Source of the DNA: JANXXV01 sp038230275
Lineage (GTDB): Bacteria > Acidobacteriota > Terriglobia > Bryobacterales > Bryobacteraceae
DNA: 29,432 nucleotides
Direction: 5' to 3'
Assembly: GCA_038230275.1 (NCBI GenBank)
Contig: JBBRNO010000081.1
Span: 1-29,432, forward strand
Below, piece after piece: positions 6,855-15,059 of this stretch (within the stretch, counting starts at the first letter, position 1; every line of letters starts with the position of its first letter). Both the position numbers and the translations under genes were made by a program. The notes beneath the pieces were generated by a model, which saw only the letters and a list, made by a program, of their open reading frames with translations, made no database searches and was not told where the DNA came from.

Positions 6855-7524
6855 TCGCCGCCATCTCAATCTGATCGTAACCCGTCCAGATCTCATAGGG
6901 ACATGCTAGGCGCACGGGCTCAAAGCTGAAACGGTGCAGCAGCGTGGGGCCGTGTTTCTGGATTGCCGCAAGGTGTTCCGCAGTACCGTAGCCTTTGTGT
7001 TTCGCCAACCCAAGGTGCGGAAAAACGGCGTCCCACCGGCGCATGCATTCATCGCGGTGAGTCTTGGCAAGAATGGAAGCGGCGGCAATGCATTGGCATT
7101 TTGCGTCGCCATGAATGATTGCCTCCTGCGGCAATGGAACATCTACAGTCGCTGCATCTACCAGCAAATAGTCGCACTGTGGCACAAGCTGGTCCACTGC
7201 CCGGCGCATCGCCAGTCGCGAAGCTTGGTAGATATTGATCCGGTCGATTTCATAGACGTCCGCCGCCCCAACTGCCCATGCCACCGCCCGCTCTTTGATC
7301 CGCCCGGCCAGCACCGCCCGAATCTCCGGCGAAAGCAGTTTGCTGTCGCGAAGTCCACGAATCGGATGGTCCGCCGACAGCACCACCGCCGCCGCAATCA
7401 CCGGCCCGAACAAGGATCCCCGGCCCGCCTCATCCACGCCGGCAATCAGGCAATACCCGCTGGCACGGACTTCCCGCTCCCGTTTTCCTCGGCAAGCAAT
7501 CGCCGGCTTTTTCCGGGGCGGCAC
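6838..7524 (-). CDS. rnhB: Ribonuclease HII
   Basis: This 228-aa enzyme removes ribonucleotides and RNA from RNA/DNA hybrids. The catalytic DEG motif is in IAGVDEAGRGSLFGPV. The DSK motif appears in LRDSKLL, a further acidic site in YLLVDAATV, and the last in IIHGDAKCQCIAAASILAKT. The KHKGYGTAEH segment is also conserved. A lysine/arginine-rich N-terminal extension precedes the core. The start is a GTG at 7524, 13 nt after rplS, with only a weak ribosome binding site. Its position after rplS is conserved in many bacteria. Confidence 0.95.
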   Translation of the reverse strand: MPPRKKPAIACRGKREREVRASGYCLIAGVDEAGRGSLFGPVIAAAVVLSADHPIRGLRDSKLLSPEIRAVLAGRIKERAVAWAVGAADVYEIDRINIYQASRLAMRRAVDQLVPQCDYLLVDAATVDVPLPQEAIIHGDAKCQCIAAASILAKTHRDECMRRWDAVFPHLGLAKHKGYGTAEHLAAIQKHGPTLLHRFSFEPVRLACPYEIWTGYDQIEMAANEARA

Positions 7525-7537
7525 GGGGATCTTGGCT

Positions 7538-7888
7538 CTACTTGGCGCGCTCTTTCAAACGCGCGGCCTTGCCCTTCAATCCACGCAGATAGTACAGTTT
7601 CGCGCGGCGCACTTTACCCGTGCGAATCACATCGATATGATCCACCACCGGAGCATTCACCGGGAAAATGCGCTCCACGCCTTGGCCGAAGCTGATCTTG
7701 CGCACCGTGATGGTCTCACCCATTCCGGTGTTGTGCTTGCAAAGCAGCACGCCTTCGAACGCCTGCAGCCGTTCCTTGTCGCCTTCCTTAATCTTTACGT
7801 GCACCTTGATGGTGTCGCCCGGCCGGAATTCCGGCAAATCCGTGCGCTTGTTCTTGTTCAGTACCTTTGTCAACAACGCGTTTTGCAT
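7538..7888 (-). CDS. rplS: 50S ribosomal protein L19
   Basis: This 116-aa protein is L19, located at the 30S-50S interface. The conserved FRPGDTIKVHVKIKEG, ERLQAFEGVLL, ITVRKISFGQGVERIFP and the C-terminal RRAKLYYLRGLKGKAARLKE are all present. Length matches the family. It lies 14 nt downstream of trmD, the standard order. Confidence 0.98.
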   Translation of the reverse strand: MQNALLTKVLNKNKRTDLPEFRPGDTIKVHVKIKEGDKERLQAFEGVLLCKHNTGMGETITVRKISFGQGVERIFPVNAPVVDHIDVIRTGKVRRAKLYYLRGLKGKAARLKERAK

Positions 7889-7902
7889 GTGCTTTCCTTA
7901 TC

Positions 7903-8613
7903 CTACAAATTCAAACTGGATTGCAGAAGGTCCGGTCTCATCCGCGCCGTCTTCTCTTCCGCCGCTTTCCTGCGCCATTTCCGGATCTGCTCGTGATTCC
8001 CGCTGAGCAGCATCTCCGGAACCTTCCAACCGCGAAACTCTGCCGGCCTTGTATACTGCGGGCAATCCAGCAACGCCGGACCATGCCCCTCACTGCTGAA
8101 CGATTCCCAAACCGCCGACGCCTCGTTCCCCAGCACGCCCGGCAGCAACCGTGCCACCGCGTCCACAATCACCGCGGCTGCCAATTCCCCGCCGCTCAAT
8201 ACATAATTCCCAATGGAGAGTTCCTCGTCGGCCAAATGCTCAGCCACGCGCTCATCCACCCCTTCATACCGGCCGCAAATCAGCAGCAGTTCGTCTGTCT
8301 CCGCCGCCAATCGCCGGGCCACGCTCTGATCGAAAACCCGCCCCTGCGCCGAAAGCAAAATCGCCTTCTGCCTGGCATTCTTAGCCGGCCAAATCGTTTC
8401 CACTGCATCGAACAGCGGACCCGGCTTCAGCAGCATTCCTTCGCCACCGCCAAACGGCCTGTCGTCCACTGTCTTGTGCCGGTCATGCGTCCAATCGCGC
8501 AGGTTGTGGATTCGAATATCCAGCGCACCCGCTTCATGCGCCTTCGCCACCACCCCATGCTCGAACGGACCCCGGAAAAACTCCGGAAAAATGGTCAGCA
8601 GGTGGAAGATCAT
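7903..8613 (-). CDS. trmD: tRNA (guanine-N1-)-methyltransferase
   Basis: This 236-aa SPOUT methyltransferase makes m1G37 in tRNAs using S-adenosylmethionine and prevents +1 frameshifting. The N-terminal LLTIFPEFF is typical. RPFGGGEGMLLKPGPL is the substrate loop, and the trefoil-knot SAM-binding region shows CGRYEGVDER and SIGNYVLSGGELAA. The C-terminal domain after residue 165 carries the G-WKVPEMLLSGNH motif. It overlaps rimM by 4 nt (ATGA), indicating translational coupling. Confidence 0.98.
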   Translation of the reverse strand: MIFHLLTIFPEFFRGPFEHGVVAKAHEAGALDIRIHNLRDWTHDRHKTVDDRPFGGGEGMLLKPGPLFDAVETIWPAKNARQKAILLSAQGRVFDQSVARRLAAETDELLLICGRYEGVDERVAEHLADEELSIGNYVLSGGELAAAVIVDAVARLLPGVLGNEASAVWESFSSEGHGPALLDCPQYTRPAEFRGWKVPEMLLSGNHEQIRKWRRKAAEEKTARMRPDLLQSSLNL

Positions 8614-9107
8614 AGTTCCTTTAAACCTTCCGGCAAATCCACCACAATCCGCTTCCCGGCCACATCAATCTCAACCAAAAACTTGCTGGCGAACGGAATC
8701 ATCAATTCTTTTTCGCCGCTAACAACCAAAATCCCGCTGCCGCCAAACTCTTCCCAGGCAGTCACCTTGCCCAGCGCCGTCCCATCCCTCTCCACAACCT
8801 CACAGTCCATCAGGTCTGAGTGGAAATACTCGCCTTCCGGCGCCTGCGCCCGCTCTGCCAGCGGGATTCGCAATTCATAACCCTGAAGCTCTTCCGCCGC
8901 GGTCATCGTATCGATGCCCCGAAACTTGAAAACCGGATGGTTGCGATGTTCCCAAACCGATTCAATCTCAACCGCTCGTTCTTTTCCACCGGGCCCGTAC
9001 AGCGTACACCGCTTCAATTCATCGAACCGCGCAAGCCGCGTCCCCATTCCGTCCGCCGCAATTTCTCCCCGGATGCCGCGCGCTCGCAGCAATCGGGCTA
9101 GCGTCAC
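8610..9107 (-). CDS. rimM: 16S rRNA processing protein RimM
   Basis: This 165-aa protein matches RimM, which binds ribosomal protein S19 and helps mature the 30S head. The N-terminal domain contains LLRARGIRGEI, and the C-terminal PRC-barrel carries EYFHSDLMDCEVV and the terminal IPFASKFLVEIDVAGKRIVV. The GTG at 9107 is the first common start codon in frame. However, the open frame upstream adds LTSGWV, where the tryptophan is typical of the family. A GGAG lies 7 nt before an in-frame CTG at 9122, so initiation at a CTG is possible. It overlaps trmD by 4 nt. Confidence 0.94.
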   Translation of the reverse strand: MTLARLLRARGIRGEIAADGMGTRLARFDELKRCTLYGPGGKERAVEIESVWEHRNHPVFKFRGIDTMTAAEELQGYELRIPLAERAQAPEGEYFHSDLMDCEVVERDGTALGKVTAWEEFGGSGILVVSGEKELMIPFASKFLVEIDVAGKRIVVDLPEGLKEL

Positions 9108-9126
9108 CCAGCCGGAAGTCAGCGCC

Positions 9127-9366
9127 CTACTCCAAAATGTCCAGCGTGAATCGCCGGTTCAGCTTCATTCCCGCCGCACCCAGCAGGGTTCGAATCGATC
9201 GCGCCGTCCGCCCCTGTTTGCCAATCACCTTCCCCAAATCGCTAGGGGCAACCCGCAATTCAAGCAACGTGGCTTGTTCACCCTGAACTTCTCTCACGGC
9301 GACTTCTTCCGGGATATCCACCAAAGCCTTGGCGATGTCTTCCACTAAATCCTTCATCCCTGGCAT
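9127..9366 (-). CDS. khpA: KH-domain RNA-binding protein
   Basis: This 79-aa single-KH protein is of the KhpA/YlqC type, with the GxxG RNA-binding loop in DLGKVIGKQGRTARSIRTLL. Homologues bind many RNAs and, with KhpB, affect cell size and division in some Gram-positive bacteria. It sits between rpsP and rimM, its usual place. The ATG at 9366 is supported by AGGAG 8 nt upstream; an internal ATG at 9357 lacks this. Confidence 0.95.
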   Translation of the reverse strand: MPGMKDLVEDIAKALVDIPEEVAVREVQGEQATLLELRVAPSDLGKVIGKQGRTARSIRTLLGAAGMKLNRRFTLDILE

Positions 9367-9384
9367 GAAGTTGCTCCTTCCCGG

Positions 9385-9645
9385 TTACGCCGCAGGCTGT
9401 TCAACAGGCGCCGGAGGATTGTTCTTCAACAATCGCGCGACGGTATCGGACGGCTGTGCTCCATGATTCACCCAGTGCTGCACGCGATCATGCTTGATGA
9501 CCACTTCCTTGGGCTTCGAAACGGGGTTGTAGTGTCCCACCACTTCCACCGCGATGCTGTTGCGGGCGCGTTCTTTCTCGATTACTACCAGCCGGTACGT
9601 CGGCTTCTTCTTGGCGCCGAAACGCGCCAGTCGAATCATTAACAT
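9385..9645 (-). CDS. rpsP: 30S ribosomal protein S16
   Basis: This 86-aa protein is S16. The family N-terminus IRLARFGAKKKPTYRLVVIE is followed by the conserved VGHYNP and the tract RVQHWVNHGAQPSDTVARLL. The start was set at the ATG at 9645 because AGGAGC lies 7 nt before it; a second ATG at 9639 gives the more usual MIRLAR start. The C-terminus is a short proline/alanine tail. It lies between ffh and the KH gene, the common gram-negative-like order. Confidence 0.97.
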   Translation of the reverse strand: MLMIRLARFGAKKKPTYRLVVIEKERARNSIAVEVVGHYNPVSKPKEVVIKHDRVQHWVNHGAQPSDTVARLLKNNPPAPVEQPAA

Positions 9646-9667
9646 TACGCTTGCTCCTAAAATCTGT

Positions 9668-11032
9668 TTACGAACCACCGAACATGCCGCCCAATCCCGC
9701 CGGCAGCTTAAACTTGCCCATCTTTTTCCCCAGCATTCCACCAGAGAAAACCTTCATCATCTTACGCGCTTCCGAATATTGTTTCAGCAGCGCGTTCACT
9801 TCCTGCACCGTGGTTCCACTGCCCTTGGCAATCCGCCGCCGCCGCGTGCCATTGATGATCATGTGATTCACACGCTCTTTCATCGTCATGGAATCGATGA
9901 TCGCCACCACGCGCGTAATCTCGCCCTCGTCCACCTTCACGTCTTTCAAACCCTTCAAAGGCCCCAGCTGCGGCATCATTCCCAGCAGCCCTTCCAGTGG
10001 CCCCAACTTTCGCAACTGCCGCAACTGATCCCGGAAATCCTCCAGCGTGAACTCATTGTCAATGAGCTTGCGCTGCATTTCCTCCGCTTTCTTGTGGTCG
10101 ATGTTCTGTTCCACCTTCTCGATCAGCGAAAGCATATCGCCCATACCGAGAATGCGCGAAGCCACGCGGTCCGGATGAAACGGCTCAAACGCGTCGGACT
10201 TCTCACCCACACCCACAAACTTCAGCGGCTGATCGGTCACCGTCCGGATGGAGAGCGCCGCGCCGCCGCGCGCATCACCGTCCATCTTGGTCAAAATCAC
10301 GCCGGTAATGCCCAGCCGCTTATGAAACTCTTCGGCCGACTTCACCGCGTCCTGCCCGGTCATCGCATCGGCCACAAACAGCACTTCTGACGGCGACAGC
10401 AGCGTTTTCAGCTCCTGCAACTCCGTCATCAAATCTTCGTCGATATGCAGCCGGCCCGCGGTATCCACCAACAGCACATCGCGCCCGGTCTGCACCGCTT
10501 CCTTCCGGGCCGAGCGCGCCAAATCGATCGGCTTCGTCTCCCCGGCCACGCCCTCGTAAATCGGAAGTTTGACGTCCCGCGCCAGAATGCTCAACTGCTG
10601 CCGCGCCGCCGGACGGTAGACGTCCACCGAAACCAAAATCGGATTGTGCCCGTTCTTCGATAGCCACCGCGCCAGCTTACCGGTGCTGGTGGTCTTACCC
10701 GAACCCTGCAACCCGACGATCAGAAAGACGCTAGGCGGCTCATTGGCAAACCGCAGCTTCGCCTGATGGGTACCCAGAATCCGAATCAGCTCATCCCGAA
10801 CAATCTTGATGACCTGTTGCGTCGGAGAAAGCGCCATCAGCACTTCCTCTCCCATCGCCTTTTGTCTTACGTTTTCAATGAGTTGCTTGACAACCCGGAA
10901 GTGAACATCGGCCTCCAGAAGCGCGACGCGGATCTCCCGCAACGCGGCTTCCATATTCTCAGCCGTGAGCTTCCCATCGCCACGCATGTTCTTAAACACG
11001 CGCTGCAGTTTTTCAGATAGGTTATCAAACAT
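9668..11032 (-). CDS. ffh: Signal recognition particle GTPase Ffh
   Basis: This 454-aa protein is SRP54/Ffh, which with 4.5S RNA delivers nascent membrane proteins to FtsY. The N domain occupies about residues 1-90. The G domain carries G1 GLQGSGKTTSTGKLA, the DVYRPAARQQL insertion-box start, G3 VDTAGRLHIDED, G4 TKMDGDARGGAAL and the closing GVGEKSDAFEPFHPDR. The methionine-rich M domain ends with GKFKLPAGLGGMFG. It is the first gene of the translation/secretion operon. No strong Shine-Dalgarno is seen before the ATG at 11032. Confidence 0.98.
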   Translation of the reverse strand: MFDNLSEKLQRVFKNMRGDGKLTAENMEAALREIRVALLEADVHFRVVKQLIENVRQKAMGEEVLMALSPTQQVIKIVRDELIRILGTHQAKLRFANEPPSVFLIVGLQGSGKTTSTGKLARWLSKNGHNPILVSVDVYRPAARQQLSILARDVKLPIYEGVAGETKPIDLARSARKEAVQTGRDVLLVDTAGRLHIDEDLMTELQELKTLLSPSEVLFVADAMTGQDAVKSAEEFHKRLGITGVILTKMDGDARGGAALSIRTVTDQPLKFVGVGEKSDAFEPFHPDRVASRILGMGDMLSLIEKVEQNIDHKKAEEMQRKLIDNEFTLEDFRDQLRQLRKLGPLEGLLGMMPQLGPLKGLKDVKVDEGEITRVVAIIDSMTMKERVNHMIINGTRRRRIAKGSGTTVQEVNALLKQYSEARKMMKVFSGGMLGKKMGKFKLPAGLGGMFGGS

Positions 11033-11097
11033 GGTGTTACTTCAGGTGTTCAGAGGATAAGTCGGAACCCACTGCGACCAATTTAGGCAGTCTCTAC

Positions 11098-11103
11098 ATT
11101 ATA
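11098..11103 (-). promoter_or_regulatory. Consensus -10 box upstream of ffh
   Basis: On the minus strand TATAAT, a perfect -10 hexamer, lies 65 nt upstream of the ffh ATG and would give a leader of about 60 nt. No clear -35 was identified at 16-18 nt spacing. It probably drives the ffh-to-lepB block. Confidence 0.5.
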
Positions 11104-11115
11104 CACAGGATGGGT

Positions 11116-11511
11116 TCAAGAGATCTTCGTGGAAATCTTGTTAGAGTCTCCGGCTATCTGATTGATCACATTCTTATCTCCGGCCTGAGAAGCAGTCTGA
11201 ACAATCCGCGAACGGCTCTCCACCGGGATGGAAGCAATCAGGGCGCTGATGCTTTCGGCTAACTGTGGATTGGCCTTTATAGCGTGCTTGATCTGGAGCT
11301 CCAGGACTTCGGCATTCTCGGGGTTGATCGGTTCTTTGAGTGTGACCGTGGGCTCTTTGCCGGTGAAAGCGCTCGTCAGGAGGGTGAAGAGCGATTCTCC
11401 GGCTTTCTTGAGAGCAATATCAGTCAGTGGTTTTGCCGCTGAGGCCCAGTGATTCTTCAGCAAATCCATTGCGGCAGACGCGAGTTGCTGGAAGTCTAGT
11501 CCGAGTGTCAT
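11116..11511 (-). CDS. Small helical protein with C-terminal amyloid-like motif
   Basis: This 131-aa protein has an N-terminal part of about 95 residues that appears all-helical. It contains an alanine-rich stretch (ASAAMDLLKNHWASAAKPL), a hydrophobic helix (ESLFTLLTSAF) and ELQIKHAIKANPQLAESISA. The tail holds two AGD(K/S)N units (AGDKNVI at 110-116, AGDSNKI at 120-126). The segment N114-S127 matches residues 14-27 of the upstream NTPase. Its start codon shares one base with the NTPase stop (TAATG), so translation is coupled. The architecture resembles Bell-domain or other NLR-associated effector proteins with a C-terminal amyloid signalling motif. The pore-forming or effector role is inference; no catalytic residues are visible. 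Confidence 0.75.
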   Translation of the reverse strand: MTLGLDFQQLASAAMDLLKNHWASAAKPLTDIALKKAGESLFTLLTSAFTGKEPTVTLKEPINPENAEVLELQIKHAIKANPQLAESISALIASIPVESRSRIVQTASQAGDKNVINQIAGDSNKISTKIS

Positions 11512-14219
11512 TATTCTTCTCCTTGGGTTTGTTTTCTCTGCGCCAGGATGATTCGACAAACCAGATCTTCGTCGAGTTCCAATCGAGCAGGTATAACATT
11601 CTTAAAATAGTGATCACAAACAAAGCTCGCCAAGCTTGCGAAAGTATCAGGAGCCCCTTCCATCAATGGCGCGACGATCGAAAGCGCCTCATGAAAAGTA
11701 GTTGCGGCGGCATGAACTTGATCTTCAGATTCTTGCAAGGCGCCGAACCGAGCAAGAGCCCGCGACAAATCAGGTAGGAATTTGGGGTGGGTAACAGCCA
11801 ATTGACGGTAGAGGCACACCGATTCAGCGGCCTGAAAAAGAGCCTCTTTTTGTCGCCCAAGTCTCGATAGCAGCGCCGCGAGGTTGTGGAACGATCCAGC
11901 GATTTGGCGAAGAAAGCCGTCAGGATTGCTAGGCGCCAATTGCCGATACAGGCGGATTGCGTCTTGGGTCCATACGAGCGCTTCCTCGAGTCGTTCAAGA
12001 TTAGTTAGAATTTCCACTAGTTGGCTGATCGGATCCAGTAATTCAGATAGGAATGCCTCAGGACGGACGGTAGCCAATTGCTGAAACAAGCGAACAGCCT
12101 CTTCGGAAGGGGCCAAAGCTTCGTGGAACCGTCCAGCGTAACTGAGTGCATAGCTATAGTTGTGAAGTGAGCTCGCCAAGCCGGGCACGAATGCGTCGGG
12201 AGAGGCTGCTGCTGCTCGCCGATAGCTCTGCACGGATTCCTCGGCACAGGTCACAGCCTCCTCGTGTCGCCCCAAGGCGACAAGTATAAGGGCCAGATTA
12301 CTTACCGAGGTAGCCAAATCAGGCGATATCTCGGCGGGGTGCTCGGCTGCTAATTGGCGTCGAAGACGGACGCCCTCGTTGGCCTGATAGAGTGCCTCGG
12401 CGTGCCGCCCGAGCGAATTTAGATGATTGGCCAAGTTGCTGAGAGAAAAAGCCAAGTCGGACAGGAATAAGTGTGGACGAGCATCAGCTAGTTGACGCCG
12501 GATGCTTACGGCTTCCTCGGTCTGTGGTAGAGCCTCTTCGTCTCGCCCAAGGTCACTCAGTCGGTTGCCGAACGTATTGAGCGCCGAAGCCAAATCGGGC
12601 GCGTAGACATCGGGGCTGACAGCCGCCAACTGGCGACAGAGGCGAACTGATTCTTCCGCCTGTACTAGCGCCTCCGCATTCCGCCCGAGCGCACTTAGTC
12701 TGCCGGCCAGAACTCGGCGCAACCTTGCCCGAGCGCGATTGAAAGGGTCCGAACCAGTCCAACCGATAATCGCCGGGTCTAACCAACCGACTAAAGCCTG
12801 CGTCACTTCGACTGACAACTCCCGTAGTTCGACGCTGGTATTGGGCAAAACGTGTTCGATAGCGTAAAGCAACGCCGGTGAATCTTTGGCCTCCTTTGCA
12901 ACTTTGACTACTTCTGAGAGCCAGAGACGGGGACCGGGATGTCCCGCGTGGTGAAAATCCACGACTGCCCGAATCACCACTGCAATTGCGCTTTGTTCCT
13001 GCGCCACCGCGCGACGAACAGTCCCGGCAGCGTCCTGGAATTGCATTCCCAGCACGTGAATCACAAAAGCCTCACCAACAATATCGGGAGAAACCCCGAC
13101 AGCCCCTCCCGCCCCCGGCAGTGCTTTGGTCAGATCTTGCGCCAGTCCGCGAGCGCCTCCTGCGTATTGCCCGGTCAAGGCCCGTAGCTCGCCATCCGCG
13201 GATTGGACCAAGACTTCGCCGGAAAGCGAGGAACACAACGTAGCGTAGGCCGCCATGTGCAGCAAGAGATTTTCGTTAGACCGATCTCGCGCGCACCTCT
13301 TGATCCTTTCCGCCTCGCGCTGAGCCACGCGCATCGCAAGATCGGCACGCGAATAAGAGAAAGCGTCCGTCCAGCCCGTCGAAAACGCGGTCAGCGCCGC
13401 CATCATGAGAACAAGCGGATCAGCGCACTTCGGCTCCCTGAGCCGCTCGTCCAGTTGAGGACTGCTGCCGGGAACAGGAACAGAAAACGCCTGACCCGGA
13501 TGAAAAGCCGCTCCCCGCGCCACCGTCTGCCGAAGGACTTCATAACGCTGTTCCAGATCGCCGAAAGCCGTCAAGTGGACGACGGGCTCGAAGTAAGCGG
13601 CGGAATCCCCGCCAAAACTCCGGTCGATGGTTTCACTCAGCCAGCCCGTTTCGGTATCGGCGAATCGCTCCAGCAACAGCACCCGCATGGGATATCCCTG
13701 ATAATCCGGCTCCTCTAACTGCTGCCTGAACTTTCGCACAATTGTCTTCAGGGGTTCCACGCAGGATGCCGCGTAATCCAGAACCATCAAGGTGGGTTTC
13801 TCCCACTCGAAATCGCGCTGGTTCAAGTGACCGGAACATTCCCGCAATTCCTCATGGTCTAGAAACCCCGCCTGCCAATCCGGCATATGGGTTAGCATTC
13901 GCCGCAGGACTTCGATTCCCAAGCGGGTCTTCCCAGATCCGCCGGGTCCCACCAGGGTCCGTATCGAGAAGGAGTTCGAGGAGTGCAGCCACTGGCGCAC
14001 TCCGGCTAGTTCGTTTTCACGGCCCAGGAAAGAAACGGCTTGGCAGCGAGGCTTCAGGATGTCCGTTTCTGTCCTGATTGGCACTGCCGAAGCGTTTTGG
14101 GAAACACCGTGCAACGGAAGTGCGTCGCCCGAACGCACGGAGACGGCATTGTTGCTCCCGGCAACTTGAATAACGATATTTCGGCGTCCATCCTGGTGAA
14201 CGGATTGCGACGATGCCAT
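11511..14219 (-). CDS. STAND-like NTPase with TPR repeats (NLR-like)
   Basis: This 902-aa protein begins with a short motif (NIVIQVAGSNNAVSV, residues 14-28) shared with the small downstream protein, followed by a linker. The P-loop NTPase carries FLGRENEL about residue 65, Walker A GPGGSGKT at 91-98 and a Walker B-like TLMVLDYA. A helical middle section of about residues 230-490 follows. From about residue 500 on there are roughly seven TPR-like repeats of about 48 residues, each with a pattern like LGRxEEALxQxEExVxLYRQLA. This is the layout of prokaryotic NLR-like sensors: motif, NTPase switch, superstructure-forming sensor repeats. A -10-like TATGAT at 14229-14234 would give an almost leaderless mRNA; no Shine-Dalgarno precedes the ATG. 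Confidence 0.85.
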   Translation of the reverse strand: MASSQSVHQDGRRNIVIQVAGSNNAVSVRSGDALPLHGVSQNASAVPIRTETDILKPRCQAVSFLGRENELAGVRQWLHSSNSFSIRTLVGPGGSGKTRLGIEVLRRMLTHMPDWQAGFLDHEELRECSGHLNQRDFEWEKPTLMVLDYAASCVEPLKTIVRKFRQQLEEPDYQGYPMRVLLLERFADTETGWLSETIDRSFGGDSAAYFEPVVHLTAFGDLEQRYEVLRQTVARGAAFHPGQAFSVPVPGSSPQLDERLREPKCADPLVLMMAALTAFSTGWTDAFSYSRADLAMRVAQREAERIKRCARDRSNENLLLHMAAYATLCSSLSGEVLVQSADGELRALTGQYAGGARGLAQDLTKALPGAGGAVGVSPDIVGEAFVIHVLGMQFQDAAGTVRRAVAQEQSAIAVVIRAVVDFHHAGHPGPRLWLSEVVKVAKEAKDSPALLYAIEHVLPNTSVELRELSVEVTQALVGWLDPAIIGWTGSDPFNRARARLRRVLAGRLSALGRNAEALVQAEESVRLCRQLAAVSPDVYAPDLASALNTFGNRLSDLGRDEEALPQTEEAVSIRRQLADARPHLFLSDLAFSLSNLANHLNSLGRHAEALYQANEGVRLRRQLAAEHPAEISPDLATSVSNLALILVALGRHEEAVTCAEESVQSYRRAAAASPDAFVPGLASSLHNYSYALSYAGRFHEALAPSEEAVRLFQQLATVRPEAFLSELLDPISQLVEILTNLERLEEALVWTQDAIRLYRQLAPSNPDGFLRQIAGSFHNLAALLSRLGRQKEALFQAAESVCLYRQLAVTHPKFLPDLSRALARFGALQESEDQVHAAATTFHEALSIVAPLMEGAPDTFASLASFVCDHYFKNVIPARLELDEDLVCRIILAQRKQTQGEE

Positions 14220-14228
14220 GAACCATAA

Positions 14229-14234
14229 ATCATA
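14229..14234 (-). promoter_or_regulatory. Candidate -10 box of the NTPase-effector operon
   Basis: TATGAT on the minus strand ends 9 nt before the ATG at 14219, so transcription would start within 2-3 nt of the ATG. A TGATATCGCGATCA partial dyad lies about 15 nt further upstream and may be a regulator site. No -35 was recognised. Confidence 0.3.
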
Positions 14235-14431
14235 TCCGAATTGATCGCGATATCACGCGCTTATTTCGACCGTCCCGGTGACAATGAGCAAGATTCATGA
14301 AAACCCGACGGCAATTCGTGCCCCTTTGAAGACCGGTTTCCCGCCAAGGATTCGCGGGTCTACCGTGATGCGGTCATGCCAGTCCATAGTTTCAACATAC
14401 CGAATGCTCCGTGTGACAATAAGGTAAGTTC

Positions 14432-14674
14432 ATGGAACTCTGGCGCGAGCGATGGGCTGAGTATCAAGAATGGGCCGAAACGCACTCCGGTCCGGACCCT
14501 CGCTCTCCAGCCGCTATCATGCGCGACGTCGATTGGCTTTATGCCAACGTTCCGAGGGAGATTCGAACTACAGACCCGGACCCTGAGAAGCTCGGCATCC
14601 AGAACATGCGCCGTATTTTCGATCTCTATGAGCGAAAACGACAGTCTCGAATCAGCGCTGATACAAGCGATTGA
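14432..14674 (+). CDS. Small hypothetical protein paired with a nucleotidyltransferase gene
   Basis: This 80-aa protein has a charged, aromatic N-terminus (MELWRERWAEYQEWAETHS), then VDWLYANVPREIRTTDPDPE and GIQNMRRIFDLYERK. It appears soluble and mostly helical. No family is recognised with certainty. An AAGGTAAG stretch precedes the ATG as a possible ribosome binding site. Its 3' end overlaps the nucleotidyltransferase remnant by 47 bp in another frame, which suggests the two once formed a coupled pair. Confidence 0.6.
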   Translation: MELWRERWAEYQEWAETHSGPDPRSPAAIMRDVDWLYANVPREIRTTDPDPEKLGIQNMRRIFDLYERKRQSRISADTSD

Positions 14675-14894
14675 ATCGCTAAGTCAAAAAACGATCCCGT
14701 ATATGCTGATCGGCGGACTCGCTCTCCTCAAACTCCCTTCCTCCCGCAGTAAAGACCGAGAAGATGTCCGCCTCATCCTCGAATCCTACTGTCGCCAACT
14801 CGTCTGGGCATACCTCCTCCCTATCGCCGACTCGCTAGCCGAAACCCTCGACCAGCCCGATCTCGCCTCAATCCTTCGTAACGCCCAGCCCTAA
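14628..14894 (+). pseudogene. Nucleotidyltransferase with internal in-frame deletion
   Basis: This 88-aa frame starts MSENDSLESALIQAIESL and reaches TIPYMLIGGLALLKLPSSRS, then KDREDVRLILESY. The first part (PYMLIGGLA) is the N-terminal motif of AbiEii/DUF6036-like nucleotidyltransferases. The second (KDREDVRLIL) is the motif near their C-terminus. The central part, which should contain the metal-binding D-x-D and most of the fold, is absent, so the product cannot be catalytic. The frame is kept across the junction. It may be a pseudogene or a retained truncated protein. Confidence 0.6.
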
Positions 14895-15040
14895 GCCTGC
14901 TCTCCACGGCTCGAATAACTCCACAAATACGTCGCTGTCCGTGCCAGCTCCGCTTCGGTCGGTAAGAAGTTACAACCGGATACCGCCGATCCCTTCGTCC
15001 GGTTGCGGTCCGTTAGCCATGGGAATCCCTCCAGATTTGG

Positions 15041-15046
15041 TATAAC
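15041..15046 (+). promoter_or_regulatory. Candidate -10 box, near-leaderless gene
   Basis: TATAAC lies 13 nt before the ATG at 15060, giving a predicted leader of about 7 nt. No Shine-Dalgarno is present in that interval. Confidence 0.35.
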
Positions 15047-15059
15047 TAATCACGCCTGC

